Assembly (NCBI GenBank): GCA_963555705.1
Contig: OY743184.1
Span: 26,374,639-26,438,638 of the forward strand
Origin: Ligustrum vulgare
Taxonomy: Eukaryota > Streptophyta > Magnoliopsida > Lamiales > Oleaceae
Length of the DNA: 64,000 nucleotides
Direction: 5' to 3'
The notes under the pieces were generated by a model, which saw nothing but the letters and a program-made list of their open reading frames with translations, was not told where the DNA came from and did no database searches. The position numbers and the translations under genes are program-made. Below are positions 34,481-47,076 of this stretch, one piece after another; the stretch's first letter is position 1, and the number at the start of each line of letters is the position of its first letter.

Positions 34481-36044
34481 ATCAAAGTCCTAAGTTGAAT
34501 CTTCTTCCTCTACCCAAAAGCATGTCTTATCAGTGCACTCATAATCAACTGGATTATAAGATCTCTACTTATAATAATGTATATGAGGTAAAATTACATA
34601 ATTATATAATTGAGAAATGGTTACATAGATTAATCATTATCAAAGAGTTAAGAACATACATATTCTTCAATCGCAGGTTATATAAGTAACATAGACCAGA
34701 TCATTGAGTCTTTGGTGCTTCAATCTATTTCTTTTATTTGTGTGAATACATTCAAAGACAGTCTATTTCCTTTCACATCATTAAAAAATAAAAATAAAAG
34801 CAATTTGACCAAGAATTCAAATAGTTATATTTGCTATATAGGAGCACTATATCCACACAATTTTCGTTGTTCATCTAAATATTATAATAACTATTAAGCT
34901 ACTAAACTAGCAATATATTATGTTAACTTAACAATAATAAGTAAAGTTTAGTTCTCACTAGGTTGTAATGTTATTCTTGTATTAATTGTAGATTTCCTAC
35001 CAAAACCTCCTTTGCATTCTTGATATATCCTTATTTCTCTCATTGCTTTTTGTTCATCATCACAAATACTTTTGACTTCAATTAGACCAAGTAGACCATT
35101 TATGACTTCCATTTTTTGAAAGAATCCTTCTTCATAGATGAAATTTGGATTAAGAAAATACAAAGTTGCATGTATGTTAAGGAGAAGATGCTTATCCTAT
35201 CGTTCTTTTATGATATCAATCAATGTAAGGCTTGTACAATTCAAGACTATTTTCTTGATTCTCTGAAATGTCATGTGCATGCCTTCATATACATATCCTC
35301 AAGAAAGTTTTCATCCAAATCTACAATGTAACAACCATATAATTTGAGCCACGATTTTTTCAATCACCAAGCAATCTTCCCAAAAATTGTTATCAAAGAG
35401 GATAGAGCTTACGAGATTCCCACTTTTAGTTTTTGAAAATTTATTGTTAATGTGATTTTTATTCGTCACGAGCTTTGAAGAAGTTGATTTGATCATTAAC
35501 ACTTTTCAATGTGATAAATTTTGTAGCAAAGCGGGTCACGGTTGGATGTACAATTTTCCTTCATTCAGGAAATTTTCTCAACCAAAACTAAAAGATTATT
35601 TGGCTATACACAAATATGGTAATCTTTGAAGCACATACTTCAAGAGAATGCACATTAGGAACTCTACTAATATCTTCCAAAATTAAATTTAAGCAATGTG
35701 TAGCACATGGAGACCAAAAATATGATAATATTTTTCATGTAGTAACTTCCCTACTGCCACATTGTAGCAACCAAGAATTTTTACGCGATTAATAATTATT
35801 TTAATAGAAAATCGTGTCGCTACAATTTCACCCATTTTTATTAAGTTAACGCAGCGACGTATTCGTATAGCCAAGTCAAGAAATAATCGAGATCGTTCGA
35901 TTTTAAATTAAATTCCGAATTTCTAAAAATATCTCCATTTTCTTGATTTAAAGTATATTAAGTCCAAATACTTAATTCAATGTTATCCCAATATTTATTT
36001 ATACAAAAATTACTTTTATTATTTAAATTAAGAAAATATATGCA

Positions 36045-36545
36045 AGCATGAGAGGTTCCATTATATGTAATCATGAAGAGCATAATATTTGTATAAAAAA
36101 TGGAAAAGTATATGAATGATTTATATATTCCATTATATATAATCATGAAGAGCATAATATTTGTATAAATATGGAAAAGTATATGAATGATTTATATACT
36201 CCATTATATATAATCATGAAGAGCATAATATTTGTATAAATATGGAAAAGTATATGAATGATTTATATACTCCATTATATATAATCATGAAGAGCATAAT
36301 ATTTGTATAAATATGGAAAAGTATATGAATGATTGATAAGACTCCATTATATGTAATCATGAAGAGCATAATATTTGTATAAAAAATGGAAAAGTATATG
36401 AATGATTTATATACTCCATTATATATAATCATGAAGAGCATAATATTTGTATAAATATGGAAAAATATATGAATGATTGATAGACTCCATTATATATAAT
36501 CATGAAGAGCATATTATTTGTATAAATATGGAAAAGTATATGAAT
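36045..36545. repeat. Seven tandem copies of a ~71-bp unit
   Basis: Each unit contains ATCATGAAGAGCATAATATT (its GAAGAG at 36075, 36147, 36218, 36289, 36361, 36433 and 36503). Unit lengths are 70-72 bp. The array is just upstream of the LTR's TATA-like box, where plant LTR enhancers often sit. Confidence 0.93.
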
Positions 36546-36619
36546 GGTGCTTTACTTTAAGAAAAGGATGTGTTAAAATTAATAGAATTGAATGATTATG
36601 TTTACAATATGCCAACTTT

Positions 36620-36780
36620 ATACATCTATTTAAACCCATCTCTTTTACACACAACTCTACACATATACACTTATTTCCAACCTCTTGACAAAATCCACAA
36701 GTAAGAGAAATTCAAGGTGGTCAAGAAAGTTTTGGTCCATTTACTACTACACTTCATTTTAATCTTTTAAAAGGTAAGTA
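36620..36780 (+). promoter_or_regulatory. Likely LTR core promoter
   Basis: A CTATTTAAACCCATCTC box at about 36627 followed by a C/A-rich start region (ACACACAACTCTACACATA) looks like a plant TATA promoter. It sits between the two tandem arrays. Confidence 0.45.
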
Positions 36781-37735
36781 TATCTTATGTTTTTATGAAA
36801 ATTAAGTATGTTGTTATGAAATGTAAGTATATCTTATGTTTTTATGAAAATTAAGTATGTTGTTATGAAATGTAAGTATATCTTATGTTTTTATGAAAAT
36901 TAAGTATGTTGTTATGAAATGTAAGTATATCTTATGTTTTTATGAAAATTAAGTATGTTGTTATGAAATGTAAGTATATCTTATGTTTTTATGAAAATTA
37001 AGTATGTTGTTATGAAATGTAAGTATATCTTATGTTTTTATGAAAATTAAGTATGTTGTTATGAAATGTAAGTATATCTTATGTTTTTATGAAAATTAAG
37101 TATGTTGTTATGAAATGTAAGTATATCTTATGTTTTTATGAAAATTAAGTATGTTGTTATGAAATGTAAGTATATCTTATGTTTTTATGAAAATTAAGTA
37201 TGTTGTTATGAAATGTAAGTATATCTTATATTTTTATGAAAATTAAGTATGTTGTTATGAAATGTAAGTATATCTTATGTTTTTATGAAAATTAAGTATG
37301 TTGTTATGAAATGTAAGTATATCTTATGTTTTTATGAAAATTAAGTGTGTTGTTATGAAATGTAAGTATATCTTATGTTTTTATGAAAATTAAGTGTGTT
37401 GTTATGAAATGTAAGTATATCTTATGTTTTTATGAAAATTAAGTGTGTTGTTATGAAATGTAAGTATATCTTATGTTTTTATGAAAATTAAGTGTGTTGT
37501 TATGAAATGTAAGTATATCTTATGTTTTTATGAAAATTAAGTATGTTGTTATGAAATGTAAGTATATCTTATGTTTTTATGAAAATTAAGTATGTTGTTA
37601 TGAAATGTAAGTATATCTTATGTTTTTATGAAAATTAAGTATGTTGTTATGAAATGTAAGTATATCTTATGTTTTTATGAAAATTAAGTATGTTGTTATG
37701 AAATGTAAGTATATCTTATGTTTTTATGAAAAGTA
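36770..37735. repeat. About 19 tandem copies of a 49-bp unit
   Basis: The unit contains AAGTATATCTTATGTTTTTA and TGAAAATTAAGTATGTTGTT with nearly perfect repetition. Four consecutive units (about 37340-37510) share AAGTGTGTTG in place of AAGTATGTTG, which marks a local amplification. There are no unique spacers, so it is not CRISPR-like. Confidence 0.95.
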
Positions 37736-38027
37736 AGTATGTTTTTATGAAAGGTAAATACACCTTATGTTTTTATGAAAAGTAAGTATGTTTTTATGAC
37801 AAGTAAGTATATCTTATGTTTTTATGAAAAGTAAGTATGTTTTTATGAAAGGTAAATACACCTTATGTTTTTATGAAAAGTAAGTATGTTTTTATGACAA
37901 GTAAGTATATCTTATGTTTTTACGAAAAGTAAGTATGTTTTTATGAAAGGTAAATACACCTTATGTTTTTATGAAAAGTAAGTATGTTTTTATGACAAGT
38001 AAGTATATCTTATGTTTTTATGAAAAT
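37735..38027. repeat. Higher-order ~98-bp units, about three copies
   Basis: Two diverged 49-bp units, one with GGTAAATACACCTTATG and one with GACAAGTAAGTATATC, alternate to give a ~98-bp period. This is an older dimeric form of the array to the left. Confidence 0.88.
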
Positions 38028-39129
38028 GTTTGGATCATTGCTATGAAATCAATCTCACAAGATTGTTATGGGTTCCATATGATATGTTTATGATTATGCT
38101 AAGGGGACCGGAGTTTAGTAGCGCTACACATAAGAATTCTTGCCATTTAAGTTCGGTAAAATTCTTGTGTCTCCCTATGTTTATGAGTATTTCGATCCTA
38201 TCCTATGTTATGATGAAAATGATCCATATGCTTTCAAAAGAAAATTTATGCTTGGTATACTTACTGGGATTTTATAAATCTCACTCCACGATATTTACCA
38301 TTTTCAGATAATTGAAGGTTCGAGGCGGTCAACATGGAAGTGGCAAAAGTGGTTAAGATTGATGAGATAATTATGTTGAACTTTATGTAAGAAAATTATG
38401 TTCTATTTTTATTCACAGATAAAATTATGGGATTCTAATTATTCTTTTGAATAATTTTACATTACTATTTAAGTCTCGATAATATGATATGAGTCACTTT
38501 TAGTGGCACTCGAATGGTCGAGAATTCGGGTCGTCACACACATAGTTAGCTATATTATCAGTTACCATATGAGCCACATGACAAAACTTGTCCATTTAAC
38601 TATCTTAGAGAACAAATGAAACAATGTTTGAGCATATGATATCAATGCATCAATAGATTTCACAAATACAACTCCACTAGAGCAATATACTATACTAAAA
38701 TGTCAGTCAAAGTTCTGTCTTTGATAACTTCAACCATCAGCCATAATTGTGCACTTATTGTTTGCCCAATTTCTTCGATAACTATAAACAAGAAAATCAC
38801 ATTCTTTCTTATAATCTTTCAACAAATTAACATTAATGTCATTAGAAGATGGACCTTTAAGTCATGGACCAATTGCAGCAGTAGCATCAAATGCAAATTG
38901 AAAGTAAGGCGATTAAAAGGCATTAAATGGAACACAAGTATCATAAAACGACCTAACCCATGCCATATGTGCTCTCTTAATTGCTTGTTTACTAGTGATG
39001 GCAAAAAAACCCGATCCGAAAAAATCTCGATCCGTGGATCGATGGATTGAAAATTATGTGATCCGATCAGAAAAATTTTGGAGGGGATTTGGATCGAGGG
39101 TGATCCGATCCTCCCCGATCCGCCGATTC

Positions 39130-40900
39130 GCTATTTATTTATTTTTTATAAGAATGAAAAATGAAAAAAATCCTATCCATTTGCCAACAACCCAAGTCCC
39201 AAGCCCAAACCCAATTACCTAACCTTAAAATTAAGGGGAAATTGGATTGATACCCTGAAACCATTTTCGATTTTGAAAAATGCCTAGTAAGTTTTTTTCT
39301 TTGGAAAAATGATCCATCTAAACTAAAATTTTGTGAAACTACCTTGAAGTGGAGTTGCTGAAAATAAGGAATCGAAAATAGAATATGGAGAAAAAGAAGG
39401 GATATTTATCATTTATGTTCTTGAAGATGGTATGTCAGTTACAAACTAACCCATCAAAAAATCGGCCTCAGTCCATATCGGAATTAGCTTGACGGGAAAA
39501 AGTAAAAGTTTCCATATCAGTCTGATACCCTTTACTGCATATTGATTAGAATGATCTCATACCACATGAATTCTCAAAGTATCATTATGCCTGTTTCAAT
39601 TTGGGTGCTGTGAAAACAAAGTTCACACACCTATGAAACTTCATTGAATTGGACCGGATGAATGGAATTAAAAAATAACCTATATTGGAGAGATAACAGT
39701 TATACTGTCAAAGTATCATGCTTTGAATCATGATCTAAAAATGGTTCCATTTATGTTAATAAACATAAGCTGGATATGAGGAACCAAAATTCATAGTATC
39801 AACCCATATTCATCTGCCAGAGATAATTTTGATACTGGGAACATGAATAGAAATTGGTCACAAATTGAATAACTTTAAAAATAGAACTGCATGATACCCG
39901 TTCATCATGCTTTCATTGCCGCAGGGAGATGAATGTAGAACTGTGCATTTTAAATATAATTTTTGGTGACAAATGGTGTAGTGAAGGTTTCAATGGTTTG
40001 AATAATGATCTAAAAATGGTTCCATTTTATCTATTTCAGTTTGTAAGCAGCCCTATCATGTACTGAAAAAATGAACTATATTAACACATTTCACTGCACA
40101 CATTAGTGATGTCCACAGTGATGATGCAATTATAGGGAAAAAGTAGAGTTTAAACAAATTGAAGTAGCAAGCCACTATATCGGTTACATGATTAGTTCTT
40201 CGTCTCAAACTATATCGGAATTTCTAGAATGTCTTGATTAAAACCTAAAACATGTGAAACTCTTTTAATCTTAACTACTTGCATGTCGAAGCGGTGAAAT
40301 TAAGAGATTAATCATTCCTTGCTTGACAAAGACCGAACAGGCATAATTGATCTCAAAGCCTTGCTCCCCTTTACATTTCATCTCCAATGGGTGCAATTGA
40401 TATTGAGAAGAAGTTTTCCGTCTGCTTTTTTTCTTTTCTTTTCAAATTTATTAGTTTGTGGAATTTTTGTTGGTTGTTATTTCTCTGTTTTCCTTATTCC
40501 AAGGAAGAAGTTCTCTTTCAAGTAAGCAGGGCTAATGGTTTATGTGTCTCTTATGCTAAATCTAATCCACTACTGCAATGTCCAACCAAATTTCAAAAAA
40601 TATTCATCTATTAGTAATTGAATAAGATGCTTCCTCATTTCACTAATTAACAACACATATTTTAATCATTTAACATTTTTTCCTAATCAATGGACCATTA
40701 TCAATAGATAACAAATACAGCCAAAATAAAATCGTATACAAATGAAACCACATCGCAACAGTTTACCAATGCAGCTTCTGTTTGGATAACACGAGCCTAA
40801 ATACAGAATAGATAATGTTGAAAGGTGAAACAAGGTTCTTGTTGGATATTGAAACTAAAAGTTCAGAATCAGATGGGTTCGAAATGAATGGTGCTGGATT
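39130..40900. other. Interior of the hAT element without recognised gene
   Basis: AT-rich sequence. The phrase CTAAAAATGGTTCCATTT recurs at about 39734 and 40010. A C/T-rich open frame at 40387-40614 is dominated by Phe and Leu and is not credible as a protein. Confidence 0.4.
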
Positions 40901-40943
40901 ACAGAGGCCGACTTATAGTTGTTTGGGAATTGATCTATAGCAG

Positions 40944-41165
40944 CTATAATCTGGAATTCCAACTACAATTGTAGAATAGAATACAATCAAATGAAGGTAG
41001 ACTCAGATTCTTGGTTAAAAGCATAAGCTTCCTCAGCCCAAGCATATCAACAATAGAATCCTCTTCAGAAGTGATTTTCACACTAGATGCTTCTTCACTT
41101 CCATGACCAATTTCAATACTAGCATCAACCAGTTCCCCACTCTCATCAACTGGAACCTCCGCCAT
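40944..41165 (-). CDS. Small ORF, probably the first coding exon of a captured host gene
   Basis: ATG at 41165 lies in a good plant context (ACAAAAATGGCGG). It begins MAEVPVDESGELVDASIEIG and continues, acidic, to EEDSIVDMLGLRKL; the last ~20 residues look less natural and may be intron read-through. Upstream on the same strand, 41640-41760 resembles a plant 5' UTR (GATAGGGTTTTCGAGTG). No family is recognised. Its place inside a transposase-less hAT element suggests capture. Confidence 0.4.
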   Translation of the reverse strand: MAEVPVDESGELVDASIEIGHGSEEASSVKITSEEDSIVDMLGLRKLMLLTKNLSLPSFDCILFYNCSWNSRL

Positions 41166-41567
41166 TTTTGTGTCTTCATCCCTTCGCCTGAAGCAGCATT
41201 TTCATTTGTTTGTGCAACTACACCATTTGGCTAAGTTCACTTCTGTACAACAATGAGAAAAATTAGAACAAATCCAATTCCAAGGTTGAAAAGTTTCTTT
41301 TGCATCAATTTCTAGATCATTATAAACATAAATTGATTTGGAGGGTGGAATTCTATAACAACTAGATGAGAGTAGAGTAGTAAGAAATTAAATGCCATGA
41401 TCCTACGAAATATCAAATAGATTTTGGGCAATACACTAATGACATGTCCAAGAAGATTTAAAGGGATAGGACTATCATATATGAAATTATAATCATATGA
41501 CTTATGATGACTATATCATCTTTCTCGTTACATTTAAATATGCATGAAACTAGCAACATCTCACTTA

Positions 41568-41588
41568 TATATATATATATATATATAA
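41568..41588. repeat. (TA)n microsatellite
   Basis: About ten TA units within the hAT element interior. Confidence 0.9.
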
Positions 41589-41769
41589 AGGGGGGAAAAC
41601 TGACTCCAAATTTAGAAATTAAATCAATCCAGTTATTGATTAAACGAAAGTTACTGGCTCTTCCGTGGAAGAAAATGCAGAAGAGTGGTATTTCATCGAA
41701 CACTCGAAAACCCTATCTTTTCTCTTCGAGTCAAACCGTGCACACACCTCCTTGAGTTCTCCTCATTGA

Positions 41770-42960
41770 ACCACCATGAATAGACTTGCATATGAAAATG
41801 ATCTTATTTCAAAGTTTGAACCTGGTAATTAGAACTGATTGGAATTTTGAACCGACTGATGTTTGGTTTCATTATCCCACTATTCCATATAGGTGGCTCC
41901 TGCATGTATTCATAATATTTCATGACAATAGCCTATAAGAGACACGATGTGACGGTGGCGAAGCAACAATTCAAGTTCTGTCCTAAATTATGCTAGTCTC
42001 TAGTGTTGTCTTCCAGCGTTCCAAAACCGCCAAGGCCGAGAAGGAAACTTTCATCAAATTTATTTGTTGCGTCCATTATTTCCTGACTGCCTTCGGATAA
42101 AAAAGCTGCTAGTTAGTTTGATACTACAATGGGGGTATGCGGATCGGTTGGGCGTATGATTGAATTGTGTCTTTTTTGCATTCGTAAACTCCATGAATAA
42201 AATCAAGAACCGTTAGATGGGGCAAAAATATCTCCAATTTGTTATTAATATCTTTTAATTTAAATGTTTTAATTTTTTAATAAAAATTCTATATATCCAA
42301 ATTTTTTCTTTGATAATGCTATAAATCCAAATATATTATATTATAGTGTATAATTCAATTTTTAATATTTAAGTAGGTACTCAAGCTAATTATCACTAAA
42401 ATTAAAACCCCCCACCCCAAAGGCCCAAGTAACTCTCTGAGACCTTAATTCCAATAGTGTCGCCGTCTGTAATTTCTCCTCTCCAGATTTCTTAAAACAT
42501 TTCTATCCACATTTCAAAAGCAAAATTCACTTAATCACTTTCTGAGACCTTCACGCACTGCTCACTTATCCGGGTAACTCACAGTTGTCACCTCTCCTCT
42601 CCTCTCCTTTTCTCTATTTTGATTGCTACAGTCTCTGTCATTGCTATCTCCAACCGGCTGCTTTCCTTTAGCACAGGCGGCCCTTCAGCACATCCGACCA
42701 CTGCCTTCTGTCGTTGCGGTCTGCATCATAGCATCTCTATTTTTTTTTTCAGATCTAGCATTGATTCATCATTGATTTTAGTGTAACAGTGTTTGTTGAT
42801 TTTTTTTCTTTTTTGGTTCTTGCCTTGACTACAATGTTTGTTGAATGTTGATTCTTGCCTTGTAATGTGCCTCGTTTTTTTGGATGTTTGTTTACAATCT
42901 TGATATCTCTTATTCTCTTCACGTTTAGTTTCAACAAGTGTTTGAATTTACCAATAATAA
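41770..42960. other. Right interior of the hAT element, no gene
   Basis: Contains C/T-rich text (42585-42625, CTCTCCTCTCCTCTCC), a CCCCCCACCCC stretch at 42408 and an AATAAT microsatellite (42955-42975). Open frames are short. It could be promoter sequence brought with the captured gene. Confidence 0.35.
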
Positions 42961-43559
42961 TAATAATAATAACAATAACGGATCAGTAGGCGGATCTTTA
43001 TTGAGATCCGCCCCAAAAGTATCGGATCATGGGGCGGATCAAATTGTCTCTGTAAACTGGTGGGGCAGATAGGGGCGAGATCCGCCCCGTTTCCATCACT
43101 ATTGTTTACTTTTCAAAAAAGTTTTCAATAGCTATACTTGCTTTCCTCTGTCCTTTTTCTTTTCTGCGGTTTCATTTATATGTTGTATTTCTTCTTCTAA
43201 TTCCTCTTTCATTTTATAAATCTATAAGATCGTCCCAAGAAGAACAAATAAAGGTCTCTCTAGAATTCTTTTTCTTTTCAACAGTATCACTAAGAATTTG
43301 TTGCATTTTAAAGCGAACATCATGTGGAACTTTATTACAAGAAGACACTTGACCTTTAATTCTAGTAAAATGATATTTGACTCGGTTAATCTCTCCAACT
43401 TGAAGCTATTGTTGCAATAAATAGAAGTAATTACTCGTTTACTGTCAATGTCAATACTTAAACTAACTGGTTCCGAAGTTGGATCAATCTTTCCATATAT
43501 GGAGATGATAGATTGTCATTCAGATGATGGAGTATTGTGACTATTGTCATCCATTCTGT

Positions 43560-44270
43560 ACAAAAATAAATAAAATAAAATATAGATAAGTAATTAATTA
43601 ACACAATAATTAAGATTGTTTTGTACTTGTATTGCATGTTAGAGCTTAGAACAAGAAAGAAACATTAAGTTCAACAAAGATATGGTTTCACAATCAAGCA
43701 GGCAAGTGGAAAATGAATTTAAAGTCATTGTTTTAACAATCAGACAGGCATGAGAATGACTTATTCATTGAAATGGTTTTCATTTTCTTGAGATTAATTA
43801 GAGTTTTGTTGAAGAACGAAGAATGAATAAGATGGAGTGAAGTTTCAAGAAGCCCATGCACATAACAGAAATGTTACAACTGCAAAAGAAGCGAAGGGAA
43901 AAGGGAAGAAGAAAAATCAATGAACATGTATAGTTCATGCCCAATCAAAAGAAATGTTACGATTGCATTAACATTCCATTAGAAAATTGGATTTCAAGAA
44001 ATTACAGCATGTTGTAATGAAAGTCACTTGAAATTAGAAGTATTTTGAGTTTTCAACTCACATTGTTAGCTGCAAAATCATCGACTGAAAAGGGAATTCG
44101 TTTCGCTTTTAATAATTTTAAAAAATAAAAATCAAATAATACACTATTATATATTGACGATGCACTTTACTTCAGCAAATCTAGAAGAATTTTACTTAGT
44201 TTAAAGATATGTACTGCAATGGTTATCACATTGAAACGATGAAAAAAAATAACATTGATGATATTTAAAT
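43560..44270. other. No gene seen
   Basis: AT-rich, with no open frame of note. It should contain the 5' flank of the DUF659 hAT relic and the left truncation point of the Copia relic. Confidence 0.35.
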
Positions 44271-47076
44271 TACTTCTCAGCTTCTTTTTTAGGTCATGTC
44301 ATATTACATGCTGCATCATTGGTTCATATAAGATCAACTTCTTATTATCAATATTGACCTCTACAACTTGCATTTGATCATGAACCTAATATATCTCACC
44401 TAAGGTTTTCGGTTGTGCTATGCAAGTCCCATTTTCACCTCCACAACGTACCAAAAAGGGTCTCCATTGAAGACTTGAAATTTGTGTTATTTTTTACTCA
44501 CCATCCATCATTAGATACCTTGAACCCTTAAAAGTGATTTATACTGCACATTTTGTAGCACGGTTTGTAGATTGTCATTTTGACTTCTCCAGCTTTGGAA
44601 GGAGTAAAACTGCATCTTGAAAATAAGATAAAATTTCTTGGAATGAAACAACTATATCTCACTTTGATCCCCATAGCAATCAATGTGGGCAAGAGTTTGA
44701 GAAAATCATCCATTTACAAAGAGTTATAAATTAATTACCTAATGTATTTGTTGAAAAAAGAAAAATGACAAAGTCATATATACCAGCATAAAATACTCTA
44801 GCAAAGATTGATGTCCCTGAAAGACAAATTGCTATAGCAAGTGAATCTCAAGTATGCCAGAAGTGTGGTTGATCAATTTGTTCCAAATACAATGTACCTC
44901 GAAAGAGAAAAATACAAGAGAAAACCAACAAAAAACTTTAGAATGAATAACACTAGAAAAGATTGATCAATCTTATAATGATGATGTGGTTCTCACAGAA
45001 CCATGGATATTCGATAATAATCAAATTTCAATAAATTATTTTTCATCTCATAAATTATGGAAAATGAAGAATGTTGTTATAAATTATATTTTTGCCTTCA
45101 ATGTGGCTTTTGAAATCATTCAAAATGAGGACCCTAAACCACTTTCTTTTAAAGATTGCTAACATAGAAAGGATTGGCCAAAACGGAAAGAAGTCATACA
45201 AGCAGAATTTAATTCCTTGAAGAAATGAAAAATGTTTGAGCCCGTAGTTCGAACTCCTAAAAATGTAGTCCCTATATGATATAAACGTGTCTTTGTAAAG
45301 AAGAGAAATGAATACAATGAAATTACAAGATATAATGTCCAACTTGTAGCTCAAGATTTTTCACAAAGACCTAAAATTGATTATAAGGAAACATATTCTC
45401 CTGTAATGAACACCATCACATTCAGATTTTTAATCATTTGACTGTGTCAGAAAGGATTGACATATGCCTCATGATGTAGTAATTATCCATCTATATGGTT
45501 CAATTGACAATGAAAAATACATGAAAGTCCTAAAAGGACTGAAAGTGCCAAAAATAAATGGTACATGCCCGAGAAGTATGTTTCAATTAAATCGTAAAGA
45601 TCTTTATATGGATTGAAACAATTTGGATGCATGTGGTATAATCGCTTTAGAGAATATTTTTTAAATGAGGATTATAAAATTAACAATATGTTCATGTGTT
45701 TTCGTAAAGAAACCCAACATTGGAATTGCAATTGTAGTAGTTTATGTTAATGATTTAAACCTTATTAGAACTTCCGAAGAGCTCAAAAAAATTGCAGATT
45801 ACTTAAAAAATGAATTTGAGATGAAAGATTTGGGAAAAATCAAATTTTGTATTAGGTTACAAATTGATCATTTCCTTGAATGATTATTTGTTCATCAATC
45901 TTCATAATAAAGCACACACATTAACATCACCAATGATTTTTCGATCACTTGATGAGAAAAATGATCTATTTTGTCTACTTGAAGATGGAGAAAATATTCT
46001 TAGTCCAGAGTAGGGGTGAACGCAGTCTGGTTTGGGCGGTTTTTGACATATTTTCAAACCAAACCATTGCAAGCGGTTTGGAATTTTTTCAAACCAAACC
46101 ATTTTTTGCGGTTCGATTTGGTTTAATTCACGGTTTTTTTATCGATATAATAGAACATATTTTAAATGTTAAAATAAAACTGAAACTTGATCAAAATACA
46201 ATATTACAAACATGAAGCCCAAAAATAATTGTAATTGCATTGCATTGCATTGTCCAAATACATCATGTGGCCAACAAAAAATAGCAAAATATTAGCTCTT
46301 CAACAGCAAAAGTATGAACTCAACAAATTCCTTTAGCAACAAAATGAGAAATTACAAAATGAGAAATTACTGCAAGTCCAAAGTCTTCCTTGAACAAGTT
46401 GGACTTGATAACCTGCACAAGAAGTTAACAGCCATAATGTTTTATAATTCTCTCAATAAATTCAGCAAAATATATTTTGAATATAATAGATAAAGTTTTG
46501 ATGCTAAATTTACAGAAAAATAATTCTAAAAAATAAATAAATCCTACACTTGTTTTTGAATTATGAACCAACATGTCATCTGTCGTCTAAAAAGTAATTG
46601 AAATTGATCTATGAACCAACATGTCATTCGTCCTTTATCCAGTAACCTTAGAAACAAAAGAAACCTTCTCTAGAAACATGGCTAATAGCCTAATATAACT
46701 GTCATTAATGGGAAAAAAACAATTTATTTCCCTAGATTAAACCTTAAAATCATACAAATAAAATGAAAGATTTCCAATCTCAATTAGTAATCAATGATTC
46801 AATAAGATGTAATGCACTTTAAGTTATTGAGTTCTAACCTCTTAGTTGATATTAATTGGCTCATTATCCCCCATAGTAGCACATGCTTCGTTCTCTGTAT
46901 GATCACAAAATATAGAAAATCTATTCATTAGTCAATAATAACAAATATAAAACAAGTAACGAAAAATGATGCATTTTATGAAATTCGATAAAGAAAAAGA
47001 TATTACCTTCTACAGCTTTTTCTGAGTCATCCAATGCCTCTATCTCATCTAAATATTGATGAATCACTATAGGTTC

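Larger units (their letters stand above)
35763..38538 (+). mobile_element. Solo LTR, 2776 bp, perfect TSD CACAT
   Basis: It starts TGTAGCAACC and ends GGTCGTCACA, flanked by CACAT at 35758-35762 and 38539-38543. It contains two tandem arrays (36045-36545 and 36770-38027) and between them a promoter-like stretch: TATTTAAAC near 36629 followed by a leader. It is related to 26832-29918 by its first ~160 bp and by the block at 38125-38230. No internal domain remains. It interrupts the DUF659 hAT relic. Confidence 0.9.
38993..43101. mobile_element. hAT element, 4109 bp, TSD TTGTTTAC
   Basis: Inverted TAGTGATGG / CCATCACTA ends lie within a perfect 8-bp duplication TTGTTTAC (38985-38992 and 43102-43109). 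Both subterminal regions are rich in GGATC/GATCC words (39012-39125 and 42978-43090). No transposase is present, so it is non-autonomous. The interior carries a gene-like minus-strand fragment (40944-41760). It inserted in the DUF659-type hAT relic. Confidence 0.9.
34000..43554 (-). pseudogene. hAT transposase relic (BED / DUF659 type) split by two later insertions
   Basis: The minus-strand gene starts at ATG 43554. Part 1 (43554-43110) carries a BED-finger-like start (EINRVKYHFTRIKGQVSSC). Part 2 (38984-38544) is the DUF659 region (YDTCVPFNAF, CTIMADG, then ITDNIANYV). Part 3 (35757-34480) continues with SPCATHCLNLILEDISRVP, HPTVTRFATKFITLKS, YFLNPNFIYEEGF and, near 34760-34650, the dimerisation motif RLNDLVYV..YNLRLK in broken frame. 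Such transposases cut and paste hAT elements. Part 1 and part 2 are separated by a hAT element (38993-43101); part 2 and part 3 by a solo LTR (35763-38538). Stops and frame changes are present throughout, so it is inactive. Confidence 0.87.

Noticed and set aside
36214..36441. 75-codon repetitive minus-strand frame
   Set aside because: It only reads the 71-bp tandem array.
36770..38027. Regular direct repeats, CRISPR-like at first sight
   Set aside because: Units abut without unique spacers, and the DNA is a plant LTR. It is a minisatellite.
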